Assembly: GCA_013350335.1 (NCBI GenBank)
Contig: CM023537.1
Span: 14,884,884 to 14,948,883, forward strand
DNA: 64,000 nt
Reading direction: 5' to 3'
Source of the DNA: Chimonanthus salicifolius
Taxonomy: Eukaryota; Streptophyta; Magnoliopsida; Laurales; Calycanthaceae
In this document: positions 48,912-62,701 of the stretch, in pieces
Position numbering within the stretch: the first letter of the stretch is position 1
Layout: each line of letters opens with the position of its first letter
Notes under the pieces: model-generated
Seen by the model: the letters and a program-made list of their open reading frames with translations, nothing else
Told to the model about the DNA's origin: nothing
Database searches by the model: none
Translations under genes and position numbers: made by a program

Positions 48912-49564
48912 TTGAAGATTCCCTTGAAAAATTCTCATCCTTTCCATTGGAGGGCCTTAAAAGGGTCAGTTGCCACGCAACCGAAACTGATTTATTACAA
49001 GTATACAATAATATAGGGGCAAATACTAAAGAGGTTTAGAAGGAAAAAATAAAAGAAAAAACCCCACATAAGGGGTCCAACGTTGACTCCCACCCAACCC
49101 CCTATTTATGAACTGTATTAGAAAATAGTTCATATAAGATGTTTTTTCATATTAATTTCTTATTTTCTACAATTTTTAAGATATTTTATTCATATCAAAA
49201 TTTTGATTTTGAATACTCCATAAAAAGAACCATTATTTTTAGCAAAAATATACTCACTCTAATTTTTTTTTCATTTCTTATTATTTTATCATATTTTTCT
49301 GTATTTTTCCAAAAAAAAAATTAGAAGAGGCCAAAACAATTATGAAACACCCAACCCCAGACGAAAAAAGTCGAAATCAATTAACTTAGATGCGTATTTC
49401 AAATGATTTGCCAACTTGAAATGCTATGTACCCAAAGTGACAGTTGCAGCAATCCAGATGGATGGTTTGATTAAAGGGTAAGGCCCTCATAGTCTAATTT
49501 TTACTGGGTATTATTTGTCTCATTTGCATATTCTCATTTCTACACTTGTGAGTCCAGATCTTGT

Positions 49565-49690
49565 AATTTAGCTATAGACAATTTACACCATTATCAATCA
49601 CCACTTGTCACATTTTACCTTGTACAGAATTATTAAAATATTCTACATGACAATGACAAGTGGTGATTAGCAACCCAGTAAATTATCCAT
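49565..49690. mobile_element. Hairpin-forming MITE-like inverted repeat downstream of ARF
   Basis: AATCACCACTTGTCA (49596-49610) is perfectly inverted at 49654-49668. Weaker pairing continues outward (AATTTAC near 49580 with GTAAATT near 49678). The loop is about 43 bases. Confidence 0.6.
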
Positions 49691-50673
49691 GATTCAGTCA
49701 GTGTAGGGCTCAATCATGCAGTGGCAAAAAGGAGCCACACCAAACCATTACCTAATCCTGTTTGCTTTAAGAGTAGACGATTCTTGCAACTTGCTTCCTT
49801 TTCAGATTACAAAATAACAAATTGGAATATACAAATGTAGTGCTTCCCTAGAGGGGCACATTCCACAGACCACTCCATTGCCTGCTCCATCTATCAATAA
49901 AACAATCTCTCTCTCTTAACCCCCTTCACTTTTTTTCTTGATAAAATATCACCCTACCAACCCTAAATAAAGAATACATTTTCCCCAGTCACCATGTATA
50001 TATATATTCATACAACTTTTGTTGCTTCCTTCTACTACTCATATGTCTGTCATGAACCACAACTCATTTGATTAAAAATTAAACTAGCATCAATCACTAA
50101 GTATATAATATATTTTTGGAAAATTTTATAAATCCATGTCTGTCAAAGCTCATTATCATCTTATATTATATATATTGAGAGAGAATTGCAGGCAGACAGA
50201 AAGATTCATTCAAGTAAAACAGAGCATCTTACATTAAAAAGTGTTCTGTAATTACAACTATGTGGAATGATATGACTCACGCATGACATAATCAACCACG
50301 TGTGGGCCAAACTAGAGGAAAATCAAAGGCACAAGCTGTGACACGTGTCACAAGGGGGGGGGGGAGGCTACCCACATCAGAGCAACAAACGTAAACAAAC
50401 AAAACACGGTATCTATCATCAGAGCTTCAGAAGGGTATTAGACACTCGTGAGTTGTGAAGGAAAGGCAGAGATGACATGAGGGATAAAGATGCAAAAAAA
50501 AAAAAAAACAAAACTAGTGTGGACCTCCTTTATCCCCCTTCTCTTTCTTTTAAGCAAAAAAAACAACACGTGTCACGTCTTTTACCTTTTCAAAAACATC
50601 CAATGTCGATTAAATCAAGAATGATGGCGTCAGCGTCCATGCTTCCTCTGGATGGATCATGATAACAATTAGA

Positions 50674-53600
50674 TCAGGGCTGATCGTCGGAGGCACTTGG
50701 TGCCACGTCTCCATCAGCGGCCGGCTTACCAGGTTTGATCTCGGAGTTGACTGGCAACTTTGACTTGTGCGGCAGCCTCTTCGCCTCTTCGCAAGAGTAG
50801 ATGAAGATCTTCTTCACCATGCGGCAGAACTCGCTGGGAAGAAGGCGTACATTCAAACAAGAAACAGCAAAATGTATATATATTTAGAAATAAGAAAAAA
50901 ACAAACATATAAGAAATAAAAAATTTAATTAAAAAAACAATTAATTTAAAAAATGTTACTACTGTTGCTGATTTGGGCACTCCCTTTTACGTACTTTAAA
51001 AGGGAGCCTGCTTAGTTTGCAATTGAAATGCGTCTGGACCTCTCACACTATCTATTTGGATCTTTCTTTCTTTCTTTCTTTAAGCCATGGATTATTATAA
51101 CAAGGGGAAGATTTCTATATGTACGTGGATATTTTCTATGGAAAACTATGAGACAAAGAAAGTGATCATCCAAAGACAATGAAATGGAAAGAAATTTGAT
51201 TATTATTCTATTAAAAAAAATATGTGACTCAATGTTTTCTCCAGAAGATACAGATATTTTTGCCTGATCCAAAATCAGACATAGCTTCGAAAATTTGCAT
51301 CAGGGACATCCCAAACAGTTAACCATAGGTGGTGGCCCATACCATGCTTCGATTTGTGCTAGGAAAGCTGAAATATTGCAATTTTTCATTTCACACACAC
51401 AGAGAAAGAGAGAGAAATTACTGCCAAGGATCGTCACCAAGCTGCATCATATCATCTTCATCATCAGTGTAAGCGACCTGCCATTTCTTAGTTGGCCCAC
51501 AAAGTTCACCATCAATTTCAAACATCTCTTCCAGTTTCCTGAGAAGGTCATTGTAACATTCAAACCTCGTCAGGTCTACCGCTCTGCCGACAGCAACCCC
51601 TTGCATGTGAACCTAATAGCAAATGGAACAGCATTTCACTCTGAGCATCCATGCTAAAAAATATCTACCATTCTAAATTGGTAAAACCACCGAAGAAATT
51701 CACACACCATCATAGTTATCATCATACAAGCACTACAGCAAGAGTAGCAGAGAGGCCTATTCCATGACGGCATCCATATTGTATTTCATTCTCACTCAGA
51801 AAGAGAATATATATATATATATCAAAATAAAACATATAATAATACTTATGGTGTTTTGTCAAATACATTCAGCACCATAGGTTCCATTTCTAGTCAAGGA
51901 GAACTGCCAAATCTGAACCATATCCACCTTCAAGTGCTTCACCATTGGCTTAATATTGGCTGTCCGCAGAAAGTTTTATCAATCTAGAATGCATCATGGA
52001 TGAACTTGGAGAGATTCCTCAAGAAGTGGTTTTCAATTGAGCGGGCAAGACTAAAGGGCATGCTATACGGTTCAAATGTTTTAACGTGGTTTTCTTGTAA
52101 ATGTGATAGTGCAGATGTGATGAAACACCACAAATCTAGGATATGCCACAGTAAAAAATCAATGCCACATAGTACAACCAAAGTGCAGAAAGTTAATGGA
52201 TGGAGTGAATAACCTTCGTGCAGCTTCGAATCTGCCTGCTTTGCATCTCTTGTGGAGATCTCAGGCAAGATTTTTCAGGTTCACTGCTAACGGCAGGCAT
52301 ATCAGAATGATTAGTATTTGATGGCTGAGATTGACGATCTGAGTCCACATCGAATGAATGAACTGGCAAATCTTCTCCAACACCAGAACCAGTTGTCGCC
52401 ATCTTTGCCTCCTCCATAGTGGAACTATTGACAAGTTGGATGCCAAATAAACGGTAGCCGTTACCTGTCTCTCGTCTCCTTTCACCAGATTCTCTGGTAA
52501 TGCCAGTGTTGGTCACGGCCTCGGATGGAGCTTCAACTTGGTTAGACCAAAACATGGGATTGCCAGCCACTGAAGCTGCATTACTGCTCCCACTGTATCC
52601 ATAGGAGCTGACTTTTGGAAGTGGAGAGAACAGAGGGGTGGAATTGGGTGATGGAAGCACATCTCGTCCTCTTTGGATGCCAGAGTATGACAAGGAAGAC
52701 TTATCTGCTGATTTTGAGAGGCCTACTAACAAATAATCATAAGCAGATCACTTGGATGAGTTTCGTGTTCCGTTATGTTAAGGAAAGGTGTAAAACACTG
52801 TTAAAAATAGAATAACCTTCTCAAGATACTGTCATATAGAATACTGTTATGATATTTATAAATAGTGGCAAAGAGTGTCACCCACACAAAATGAGCATAA
52901 TGAAGCATTTCCAAATTGAAAGAACATAACAAAGTCCAGAAATTTACATACCAAATGCCGGAAGATCATGTGGTATTGAAGGTGAAACTAGTGGTCGTGC
53001 CCGTTTATTCCTAGGCACTGGCTGGGAGATTGAGGGAGTAGTAGCCACAAGTGGCTCCAACTCCCATGGAGAAACTCTTTCTGGGCGAGGGACTGATGAT
53101 GGTTCGTCCCATTGAACCTACAAGCAAATCCATTTTCTTCATTATCACAAGTGAGAAATGAGAAAACACAATGTGGAATCCTTTAGAAGAAAGAGTAACC
53201 AAGGTATGCAGATTTAAAATGGTCTCAAGACACAGCAGCATAGCCTGCCAGTATGGATGAAAAGACTGTAAAATGTGGGGATTTCCTAGCAGGTAGAAAA
53301 ATCAGGAGAATCTAGCAGGTGGTGTAACTCTATAAAGCATTCGTTGAATAAACTGGTATAAACCCGAAGGTAAAAAGAAGCAAAGATCACAAGGACTGGG
53401 GAACAAAATTCCATATGCCCTGGTGGAATTGTGGTGTGGGAATTAGATCCCACTACTCTCCACCAATTTAACGAATATATAATCCAGATATGAGGTTTTA
53501 TGCACGAACCTCAAACACGTTGACCCCAAATTTCATGATCAACAACTGGCTTTATGAGTTCAGTAACATATAATTTTAAAAGGAACTCAGTAATGGTGGG

Positions 53601-56600
53601 GTATCCTCGGAAAGGAGATGTGACAAGTCTTCATTTGGTTGCTATTTTAATTCTATAAAAAAAACTTCAGAAACAGAGGCAACTCAGTCAAGCCACAAGT
53701 CTAACTTCCTGAATCAGCAAGCTATGACTGAAGTATGTGTGTTTTCATGAGAGAGTGGGGGCAATACTGGAGAGAGGTGTGTGTGTGGCTGCGGTTGTGG
53801 TTGGGAGGTGATGGATTTTAATCGAGTAAATGAGAGATGAAAATAGTTTAAAAAAGAGTACAAAACCTAAATTTTGGAAAGCATTCTCTCCAAGCTATAG
53901 CATGCGAACTTGGTAAGTTGAATCAGTGACTAAGCTGAGTTGGCTCAGATTGAGTGTAGAAACCTTAGCCTCTAGAAAAATCTTTGGTAAATAGCATTAC
54001 CTCTTGGTCATACTTTTCCAACTTCCCATGAGGTTTTTTTTTTTTTTTTGAGAGGTAATGTAAAATCCAAAACTAAGCAAAACCAACTTGCCATGACTTG
54101 GCCGCATCAGCTCAGATTTATGTAAATTTTCTTTAAATTGAGAAAAAGCACTCAAGGGAGATCAGAGCTCACTTTCTCCTTTTAAAGCGCACCCCATACC
54201 AATACTAAGATACACAGAACCTCTTGTAATATATATAGTGACATCTTTTTTCTAACCCATATTGGACAAGAAGCAAACACTGTAATATTTCCCCTATCAT
54301 CAGTAACACAGCCAATGGTGCAGGTGTGCCAATCAACACCTTTTGATTAGTGTGCAAATTGTGCAAACCTCATAAGTAAATTATATAATTTTGCCTATAT
54401 CTAAAACCCCTTAAAAGTTTCAGTTTTGTATTGGACCTAGACAGATTGTAATAAACACAAAGCAGACTGCTAAGCTTTAAAGATAATCCAGAAAAAGAAA
54501 CCTTTAACGATCTCCATTCAGAATCTGCCCAACGTGAGGAAGCACTGTCTCCCACACCAATGATAGTACCACTGAACCTGTGAAATTGTAATAATCAATG
54601 TCAGAATGTCTTTCCCAAAATTTCTACACATTGAAAACCGTTACAGAAGCTACAATACCTTCTTTCAGGAGCTTCATCACCTTCAAATCTCATCTTGAAC
54701 CTCATCCCAACAGAGAATTTATGATTACGAGCTTCAAGATACTTGTTGACGCTCACAATAAACTCAGATTGACTAGTTCTGGAAGACGAGGTTTATTTTA
54801 GTTTTTTTTCAATAATTAAAAATTAAGATGATAAAAAAGGAACAAGTTTGCTGTTCAGCAGGCTCTAAGCCACAGATGCTAAACTTCAATATTAAAAGGC
54901 AAAAACTGCAATTTTCAGACACATTTTCAAGATCAAATAATTAAATGCAACTCAAGCAAATGATCAAATAATACATAGGCACAAGAACAACAAACGATGA
55001 ATGACATAAATAAAACCACACTAATGGACCTATGAACGACGACAAAACCTTGGTTTATAGAAAACTGAAAATAGAGTCCCAGTTGATATGGCATGCGATG
55101 CAGTAGCAAGGACCCCAAGATGCATGCTGTGACTTGATATGACAGATGATGGCATATTGCTTAGTTGTCTCATTAGTCGCCTTACTCCAACACGTAAATC
55201 TCCATTTTCACCCCTGGGATGATTTGAAATGAAAGTCACATTCAGAACAAAAAGGGAGACAAAATAAGATAGGGATCATTCAACAATTGCAATGACATTG
55301 ACTTGCCTAAGGAAAATGAATGCATCTCCAGCTACCAGCCTCTTTGAACTAACAAAGACACTCCATCCAGTTGTGAGAAGGTGTCGCCTAGGTTGCCCTG
55401 CATTTAGCATTTTCTGTTTGTATTTTAGCAAATCTAAAATTGCATGCATAGTCTGGGTTTTCAAGATTGGTGTCCCATGTTTCTACATTCACAGAAAACC
55501 CCAGCACCATGTCAGCAGTTGCTGCTAGCAATTTACTAGCTACCATTGTTTAGGCTAAGATATGAATCAAAAAAAGTATACCCTGACATTTGAACTTTGT
55601 TTATGACTCTAGAATTCAGATATTTTTGACTTTGGGTCAACATGACCATGCACATATATCACATCAATAACATATAGGTGCACTGAGGTCCTGTGGAGGG
55701 AAATGATACAAAAAGACATGTCACATGAACAAGTAGAATCGGAAGAGTTAACTCCAGATATGATGAAGATGATGATGCATTGAGTGCCATTTCACTGGGC
55801 TTGCCGAGACGATTTTCAATAGAAAGGATAAATTGTGTCAGAAAAGAATTAACCTCGAAAAATGTGACGAAAATGCCACTCATTCCCATGCAAATCCGTT
55901 GCAACTAGTTCTTGCCATGGTGGGTGTTGTGACATATCCTGAGAAATAATAAAATGGGGGAATTAGAAAACACAAAATGCAAGTAAAATGCATGGTAAAA
56001 GAAGTATGAAGCAAAGAGCTCACCAACGGTGGCAGGCATTCATCCGCATGCCTTCTGAGAACAGAGAATCCACCATGGGTGCTTGTGTCAGAGGCCGTCA
56101 GAGTCTTACAAAATGAATGAACAGAACATCTTGAAGGTTCAGGTAATGGTGGATCAGGGCTAGTAAGTTCACCTTCCTGATCCACAAGGTATGTGAGAAA
56201 AGGAACAAATAAAGCACTAGGGTAACATCACTAGGTAAAAAACCTAGATCATTATATCAAAGTTGGAAGGAAATGGATTATTTCGATTAAAAAATGTGAA
56301 CAATAACATGTTAGGAAAATTAGTAAACAACTTTGTTGCTGAATCACCTCTAAAAAAGTACCTGCATAGAAAGAGGATCACTTTTGATCTTCCAAGCATA
56401 AAATGTTTTCCATCATTTGCACAATTTTTTTTTTAAATATCATGAGTATCCCCACCCACATTGGAGGTGAGACTAATTTCATTGATACATGAAATCACCT
56501 ACACAACTCATGTACCAAATAACTCTAGAGAGAGTTGAAACTAAGACCCTTTTGCACAGATATTAAAAAAATATTGTAACACCATTACGCATCATCATTT

Positions 56601-58974
56601 TTTTATAAAAGAGGCACTAACTTTGTCTTTTTTTACAAATGTCACAATTTAAAGTAGTGGAGAGTACAAGGAGTGCCCCCTATAACTCCCCAATTTGTAA
56701 TGAAAAAAATGGTCCTTACATCCCAAATGTATGGAACATTTTTTTAAATATTGCTTCTGCACTTCAGTAATTAAACGAAGTTGAAAAAACAAAAGATGAA
56801 CAGGAGGAAAACTCACGCTTTGTTCAGGTAACAGAGTAATTTGGGCATATACTTCATCAGTTTCAGGTTCAGCCTGGAGTTACGATAGAAAAAATAAAGA
56901 TTAAAAATATTAAAACAAATGAGAATGTTAGTCTCCAGCACCTCATAAAATAATGTGGAGAAAGATGAAAAACATAAAATTCCTATCTGTATATGGCAAA
57001 AAGTGTATGCAAAGATTACCCGCAATTGAACATTCATAACCCTGCAGAGGATTTTTGATGGAAGGTTAAATAATGGCATCTGTTGGTCGAGCCCTTGATG
57101 AGTCGATGCCTCGAGCTAAAAGTAACAAAAGAGGATAGAATCAGAAAAGAAATCCAGACTTTCTGGTTCAATAATTTTTATCACAAAATTCAACCGAAAA
57201 AGCACCATATTTTAATAAAATTAAATCTGAGTTTATTTAAAATGAAAAAAATGTGTGAAAAACACCAATAGAAAATAATATACTAGTTTTACTCTAAATA
57301 TTTAGATCACAAAAGTTTTGAGAGGGGAAATGTGTCATAATATTTTAGTCATCTTAGAAAACAATGTTAAAAAGCATTAAAATAGTCCATGCACCCTAGT
57401 AAGTCACACATTTTGAAGTGTCTATGCAACATAGTTGATTGGAGAAGCTTGTTAACTTGAACAAAAACCAATCCAATAGTTTTATAGTTCCCACCCATTA
57501 ATGAGAGTAAAAAAAGTGAGGATTACGCTAAGTAAATGGAAAAAAGACAATAAAAGTGGCATCCGCTAAGTAAATGGAATGTGATCAATGAAAACAATAA
57601 AAGCATGGATCTTTTGAGGAAAAAAAAGACCTAGGGAAAACTAAAAAAAAAAAAATGTGAAAGCTCCATGTTGATTATTAGGGGAACAATGATTCTGGTT
57701 CGGTTTAAGAAAAAAACTAAGAAAAGGAATTCCAAACAAAAAAAATATAACTTTTTTCTGAAAGAAAACATCACATCGTTGCAAAGGAATGATGCTTATC
57801 AACCTGCTCCATATGGCCTTGTGGAAAATAATAAACCCGCTCTCCTTCACGAGGCACAGTAACCAATGGTCCAGCACAGGCATGCCAGAGTTCCTTGTAC
57901 AGCGCATCTCCAGACGCCCCTAAGAGATCCATGTTCCACGCAGTGAATTAACAAGGCGAAAAATAGAAATAGATATGTGTAGACATTAAAACCTAAACAG
58001 ATGAGGAAAAAAAATACAATAAAACAAGTGTGGAAAAAAGTACTTCCACTTTTCTTCTCAGTAACGGAATGTAAGCTACTGGTTTGCAACACATTTTCAT
58101 GATTATTAAGTTGAAATTTCAAGACCACTACCAATCAAGAAAAAAAAAAGTAGAAAATGCAGTAATGACGACCTAAAAGAAGTTGAAAGTTATCAAATAT
58201 GTAGCCAAGCACCGACCTGAGCTTTAAATATTGGCTGATACAGCTTTAAAGAAAATGACTTACATTGCACCTATATTTAAAGTATATCAGTGAAGATGTT
58301 GGAATCTAGACTATCCACATGTTTTATGCGACTAATATTTGAATGAAAGGTCTCAAACATCAGGGGTAATGCAAAGGGGATCAGTGGTATATTCAAAATA
58401 ATACATTCCATCCAAGACCCATATCTGAATGGAGGTATGAAACATCAGAGGTAGTGCAAGCCCGATCAGGTGTCCACTGACATTAAAGAGACAGAAAACA
58501 CTGCATTGCAGGTAAGAAAACAGAAAATTTAAATCCCATTTACAGTTAGAGCATTTTTTTAACTTGATCCATCACATTTGCATATTTTTTTATTTATTTT
58601 TAAAAGGAATTTTCAGAGAAAAAAGAACCCTGAAGAACAAGAGAAGATGGATAATCAAGTATGCAGTAATTGCTTTGAGCAATGGAGAGAAAAAATGTGC
58701 ATAACAAGATCAATACATTGGAAAAAGGCAAAGAAAATCAACAATAAATCAGACGCCAATGCTTTAGTTGTAGCAGCAAATGATTCTAATAAGGCTTCTC
58801 TTTCCAGATAAGATTAGACGCTTGGGATCGACTTGAAAGAAAGGCCTCATGACAGAGAAAATATATTCAGCTTCGAACTTCTAAACTACTAAAAAATTAA
58901 GGAAATAAAATAACTGTGAGAAACCTACCTGCCATATGGCCCCCAGACGATTGATTTGAAACAGCATGTGCCAT
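50674..58974 (-). CDS. ARF1: ARF1-like auxin response factor, 14 exons
   Basis: Exons in transcript order: 58974-58929, 57919-57804, 57115-57020, 56873-56817, 56176-56024, 55938-55854, 55397-55307, 55213-55049, 54778-54659, 54577-54502, 53117-52952, 52722-52214, 51612-51422, 50833-50674. Phases agree throughout and the product is 676 aa. A B3 DNA-binding domain (about 127-229, [21 protein letters not shown]) recognises auxin response elements. An ARF domain follows (about 245-335). Next is a Ser/Pro-rich middle region with RLFGI (481-485), a known repressor-type motif. The PB1 domain (about 561-640) has an acidic DDEDD cluster for dimerisation with ARF and Aux/IAA proteins. The Ser-rich, Gln-poor middle region, PB1 sequence and length match ARF1, so a repressor role is likely. 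Intron 7 uses a GC donor; all others are GT-AG. ARF1 against a close paralogue cannot be settled here. Confidence 0.92.
51060..51083 (+). repeat. (CTTT)n microsatellite in the last ARF intron
   Basis: Five TTTC-type units between exons 13 and 14 of the ARF gene. Confidence 0.85.
54018..54096 (-). mobile_element. 51-bp LINE-tail insertion with 14-bp target duplication, ARF intron 10
   Basis: CCAACTTCCCATGA (54018-54031) and CCAACTTGCCATGA (54083-54096) flank a 51-bp insert with one mismatch. On the minus strand the insert ends ATTACCTCTC plus a long A run, the same tail type as at 44496-44581. It is in the same orientation as the ARF transcript. Confidence 0.7.
56438..56560 (+). repeat. Dispersed repeat, copy B, in ARF intron 4
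   Basis: Shares CACATTG-GAGGT-AGACTAATTTCA-GATACATGAAA in order with 22232-22350, and both are preceded by T-rich sequence. Lies between ARF exons 5 and 4. Confidence 0.5.
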
Positions 58975-59408
58975 GACGTATAAAGAAGAACACCCACAAT
59001 TCTTTCAATCTAAAACAGTCTTAATAAGCGCCAAAAGAAACACAAATAGGGAACCCACAACGCCGCTCAATCGATAACAATCTTGGTAGCAAAGCAGCAG
59101 AGGGAGCAGTGAAATGGAAGAAGGAAATCTTCAAACTACCCCATTCCTCTGCTCAAAGTACGACGAACTGAGTCTCGGATAAATGGAGATGGAGATGTAA
59201 GGGGAGGAATGGGGAGAATATCTCTAGCTCTTCAGCTCCTCCACCAACCAAATCAGTGAGCTATTAATACCAAAGAAATTAAAAATAAAAACCTCGTTAT
59301 GGCTCCAGGCATTTACTCCAAGGAGATATTAATAGTTGTCGATACAAAGGCCTGTAAAAGGCTGATTTGGCTATGAAGAGAGACCCCAAAAAAGGACACT
59401 GCAGCTGC

Positions 59409-59417
59409 TTAAATACG
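59409..59417 (-). promoter_or_regulatory. Candidate TATA-like box of the ARF gene
   Basis: Minus-strand TATTTAAG lies about 435 bp before the ARF start codon. The 5' leader between them is pyrimidine-rich and open, as is usual for ARF leaders. A further leader exon as far up as about 61100 cannot be excluded. Confidence 0.25.
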
Positions 59418-62109
59418 GCCCTCCTCAGAGTTCTGAAACGGCTCTAATCCAGCAAACTCAGTGTCAGTATGTTGCTTTTTCTTCGCTGCCACAAATGCAC
59501 AAGAAACGCCTGTACCGCGTGCCTTTGTGAATAAAGCTGCCTCACTATTTAACGTCTCCAGCTGCAAACACAAACCGCCATATTTTCTGATGAAAAGAGA
59601 GAGGAAAGAGATGCTCCATCTTTATTGGGTTCCGTTAATTTTGCATAATATTGCCAAGGAAATGATTCTAACTAGCGGTTTTTTATCAAGTCCTCCCGTT
59701 TTCATTTTCTTATGAAAGCATTTCTACAGTAAGGGGAAAAAAACCAAGTACTTGCATATAAAATCCAGCGGATAGTATGATGAAAATGAAACCATAAAAT
59801 CCGGTACAAAGTATGATGAAAATGAAACCTCGAAACAGAGTTTCAAACTTGACTTTTTTCCATGAATTCTTGTAGTTCTTCTCCCTCTTATTTTTCTGAG
59901 AAGCGTTCCTCTACGGGGTGCATTTTGATTAGAGGATACATTTGAGGTGATCCTCCAATCCAAGGTTCCAGGGCGACTTTCTATTAGAGTTGACTTTCCT
60001 AATTAGCATCCCTAATTGAAGGATTTCATTGTGATTTAGTCCTTCATTCCTTGTTTGAATTGTATCATTTTCTCTATTAATACAGTAACTTTGGGTCTCT
60101 CAACAGATATATGAGAGAACAAAATGGGTCTCCGTATCTAATTTGACACTTTCCTTCATTGATTATATCATAAAATATAAGATACTACAAAAAAAAAAAG
60201 TTATAGAAAAACTGGATTCGGAAGAAAAGAAACATACTGGGTCAATGTAGAATTAATGAGACAAACATCCCCTGGCAATTCGATAAGAAATGAGATGCGA
60301 TCCTTCACACAATTTTTTCCGCAAGGACAAACTTTAGAATCTCCCTGGATTCTCCTATGTTCTCTCGATCTCAGGAAGTAGAATTTCACAAAAAAAGAGC
60401 AAAATACTTCCCTTCAAATTTAATTTTTGAAAAACATACACTTTATTACAAAAATGAATTCCAACGGGTACACTTACTTTTCCTAGAAAACCATTCATCC
60501 AATGAAAAGTAGTACCATTTCTAGGAAATGCATAGTTGGGAACCGACTTCCCTTAGGCCCCGTTTGGATGCATGCAAGGGAATCTGCCTTCTCAGAAAAT
60601 CACCCAAACAATAATAATTGAAAATCGGCTATTTTTTTAAGCAAAAGCACCCTACTACTATTCCCGCTCCGGGTTCAGCTCAGCAATTAGCAGATAAAGA
60701 ATCCGTAGTTAAAATCTGAAGACTAAGTGCTTGGGACAATTCTCTGTCTCAGAAATCTGAAGCTTCTAAATCATCAAGAACCGAAAAAAAAATTAAAAAA
60801 AAAAAAAAAAAAACTGAAACCTCCCGCAGAAAATGTTCTCTTTTGTAAGACAAGATGCGGAAAATCTCATGTGTAAATATGAAATATACTTGTTTGGAAT
60901 CAGAATTTCACTGACCTGTTGTGAAGAATAGATTCTCGACCGTTAGCCAAATGTTCTTCTGCACGATTTATCCCCAAAAAAATCCGCCAAATTCTACGCA
61001 ACAAAAGAACAAAAAAAATTGCAGTTTGAAGGCCGATCGCAGCTCGATCTCGAAGCAGCGATAATTTGTAGAAAAGTGGAAGAAGAATCGGGTCTTGATT
61101 CGGATCTGGATCGGGTGGGAAAGTGCACAAACTTTAAGAGAGAGAAGGAAGCTGCCTCAGGAAATGGTTACAGGAATCCCTAACTCTGCGACTCTTTGCC
61201 TCTTTTCTATCCTTCCGCGACCCTAGTCTCTCTCTTTTTCTTTTCCTTTTCCTTTCTTTCTAAATTCTAAATTCTAAATTCTACTGTATGGAATTTGGGG
61301 GTTTTTCGTTTGTTTGTTTGGGTTTAATTTTGTTTTTCTAGGTTTCCTCTCCCAAATTCCAAGTCCCAAGTCGGATCAACAAGAATCACGTCTACATACA
61401 CCATCCAACCGTGTATCATCATGTTTGGATAAATTATTAAATTGAGGATCAGTCCCACCATCTCTTTCTATTTATTTTAATTTAAAGTAATTTATTTATA
61501 TATTTTTTTAATTTACATGTGAAAAAACACAAAAAATCTCGCATAAAATTCTTAAAGGTAAAATTCACTGTCTAGTACACCAGATTAGATCATGAAAATC
61601 AGAATCTAATACCTTCTCTTTCTTTAAGTGAAAAGTTAATCAGTTGAGATACACTAATGTAGACATCAATTTATATATTTATTCTTTAAAAAAAATTCTC
61701 TCAACATTAAATTTGATTAAATTAAATGATTGTAAAAAATAATTAAAATCATTTTATTGAATAAATAGTTAATATTTAGTACAGTGCAAAGAGACAATAA
61801 AAAATAGACTTTGGTTAGCATTATGTGAGATTCACATCACATGAAGGGTGTGTATTATAAGAAATTAGGGGAGAAATGCGTATGTTAATGTAAGAGGTAT
61901 TTGTTGAATGGAGTGCGCAATGCGCATACCCACCTCAGTAATACCAACAGCGAACCGAATCGTGCCCTTATAACCCTACAACAGCAAGCTCCCTTTCCCC
62001 CGTCACGGGCCCCACACGTGCATAGAACCTTGCGCCCTTAAATGTTCTCCTCTTTTCAGTAAATTACATTAATGCCACTACCTAATTCTGAATTCCGAGC
62101 GTGATTTCC

Positions 62110-62430
62110 ATGCTCGATGTATCTCGTCGGATAGGTAAAGTATCGCCGAGACACACAAAAATTCGGCCAATACGGTTGAAATCTCCATTGAATACTGGCT
62201 GATTTTCATTTTTTATTTTAAAAAAAAAACAAATATCAGTATAGACTCAGTCGATATTTCAGCCGATAATCATCTGATATAGGTGAATATCGGCTGATAT
62301 TTATATTTTCAATTTTTTTAAAAGAAAGATAGCCTCTTTTTATTTTTTTAAATGAATTTTTTCAAAAAAAAAACTTTGAGATTTTTAAAAAAAAAATGAG
62401 GAGAGAGAAAAATCTCGGCCAAGTATCGGC
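62110..62430. repeat. ATCGGCCGATAT-type repeat cluster, locus 3
   Basis: Diverged units (CAGTCGATATTTCAGCCGATAA, GAATATCGGCTGATAT, AAGTATCGGCCGAAT and others; each is shorter than one repeat period) are spread over about 300 bp with AT-rich spacers. It is more degenerate than loci 1 and 2. Confidence 0.55.
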
Positions 62431-62701
62431 CGAATTCGCACAACACTCCTTACTCTTTTCTTTTTCTCTTTAATGATATTATTATTTTATTTTATATATT
62501 AATTTTATGAGATTAAAATATATTTTTTTTAGTATATCAATATAAAATAGGTTCTCAAATACAAGTATATAATCAAATTAAGTCCGGTAATCAACTTAGG
62601 TAGCATAAGCATATAAGACCTATATTAAGATGGTATGTATTGATATAACTCATTTTTTAATATATTTGTGGTTGCAATATAAGTCTTTTCAAATTGTATT
62701 A

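Larger units (their letters stand above)
46397..50673. other. Intergenic region between the convergent DUF2062 and ARF genes
   Basis: This holds the two 3' flanks, which converge here, a SINE with target duplication (48736-48919), a hairpin-forming inverted repeat (49596-49668) and AT-rich sequence. A run of G residues occurs near 50355-50365. No gene was recognised. Confidence 0.6.

Noticed and set aside
50355..50366. G-run as a quadruplex or regulatory site
   Set aside because: A single homopolymer run without further G-tracts. It could be a sequencing artefact.
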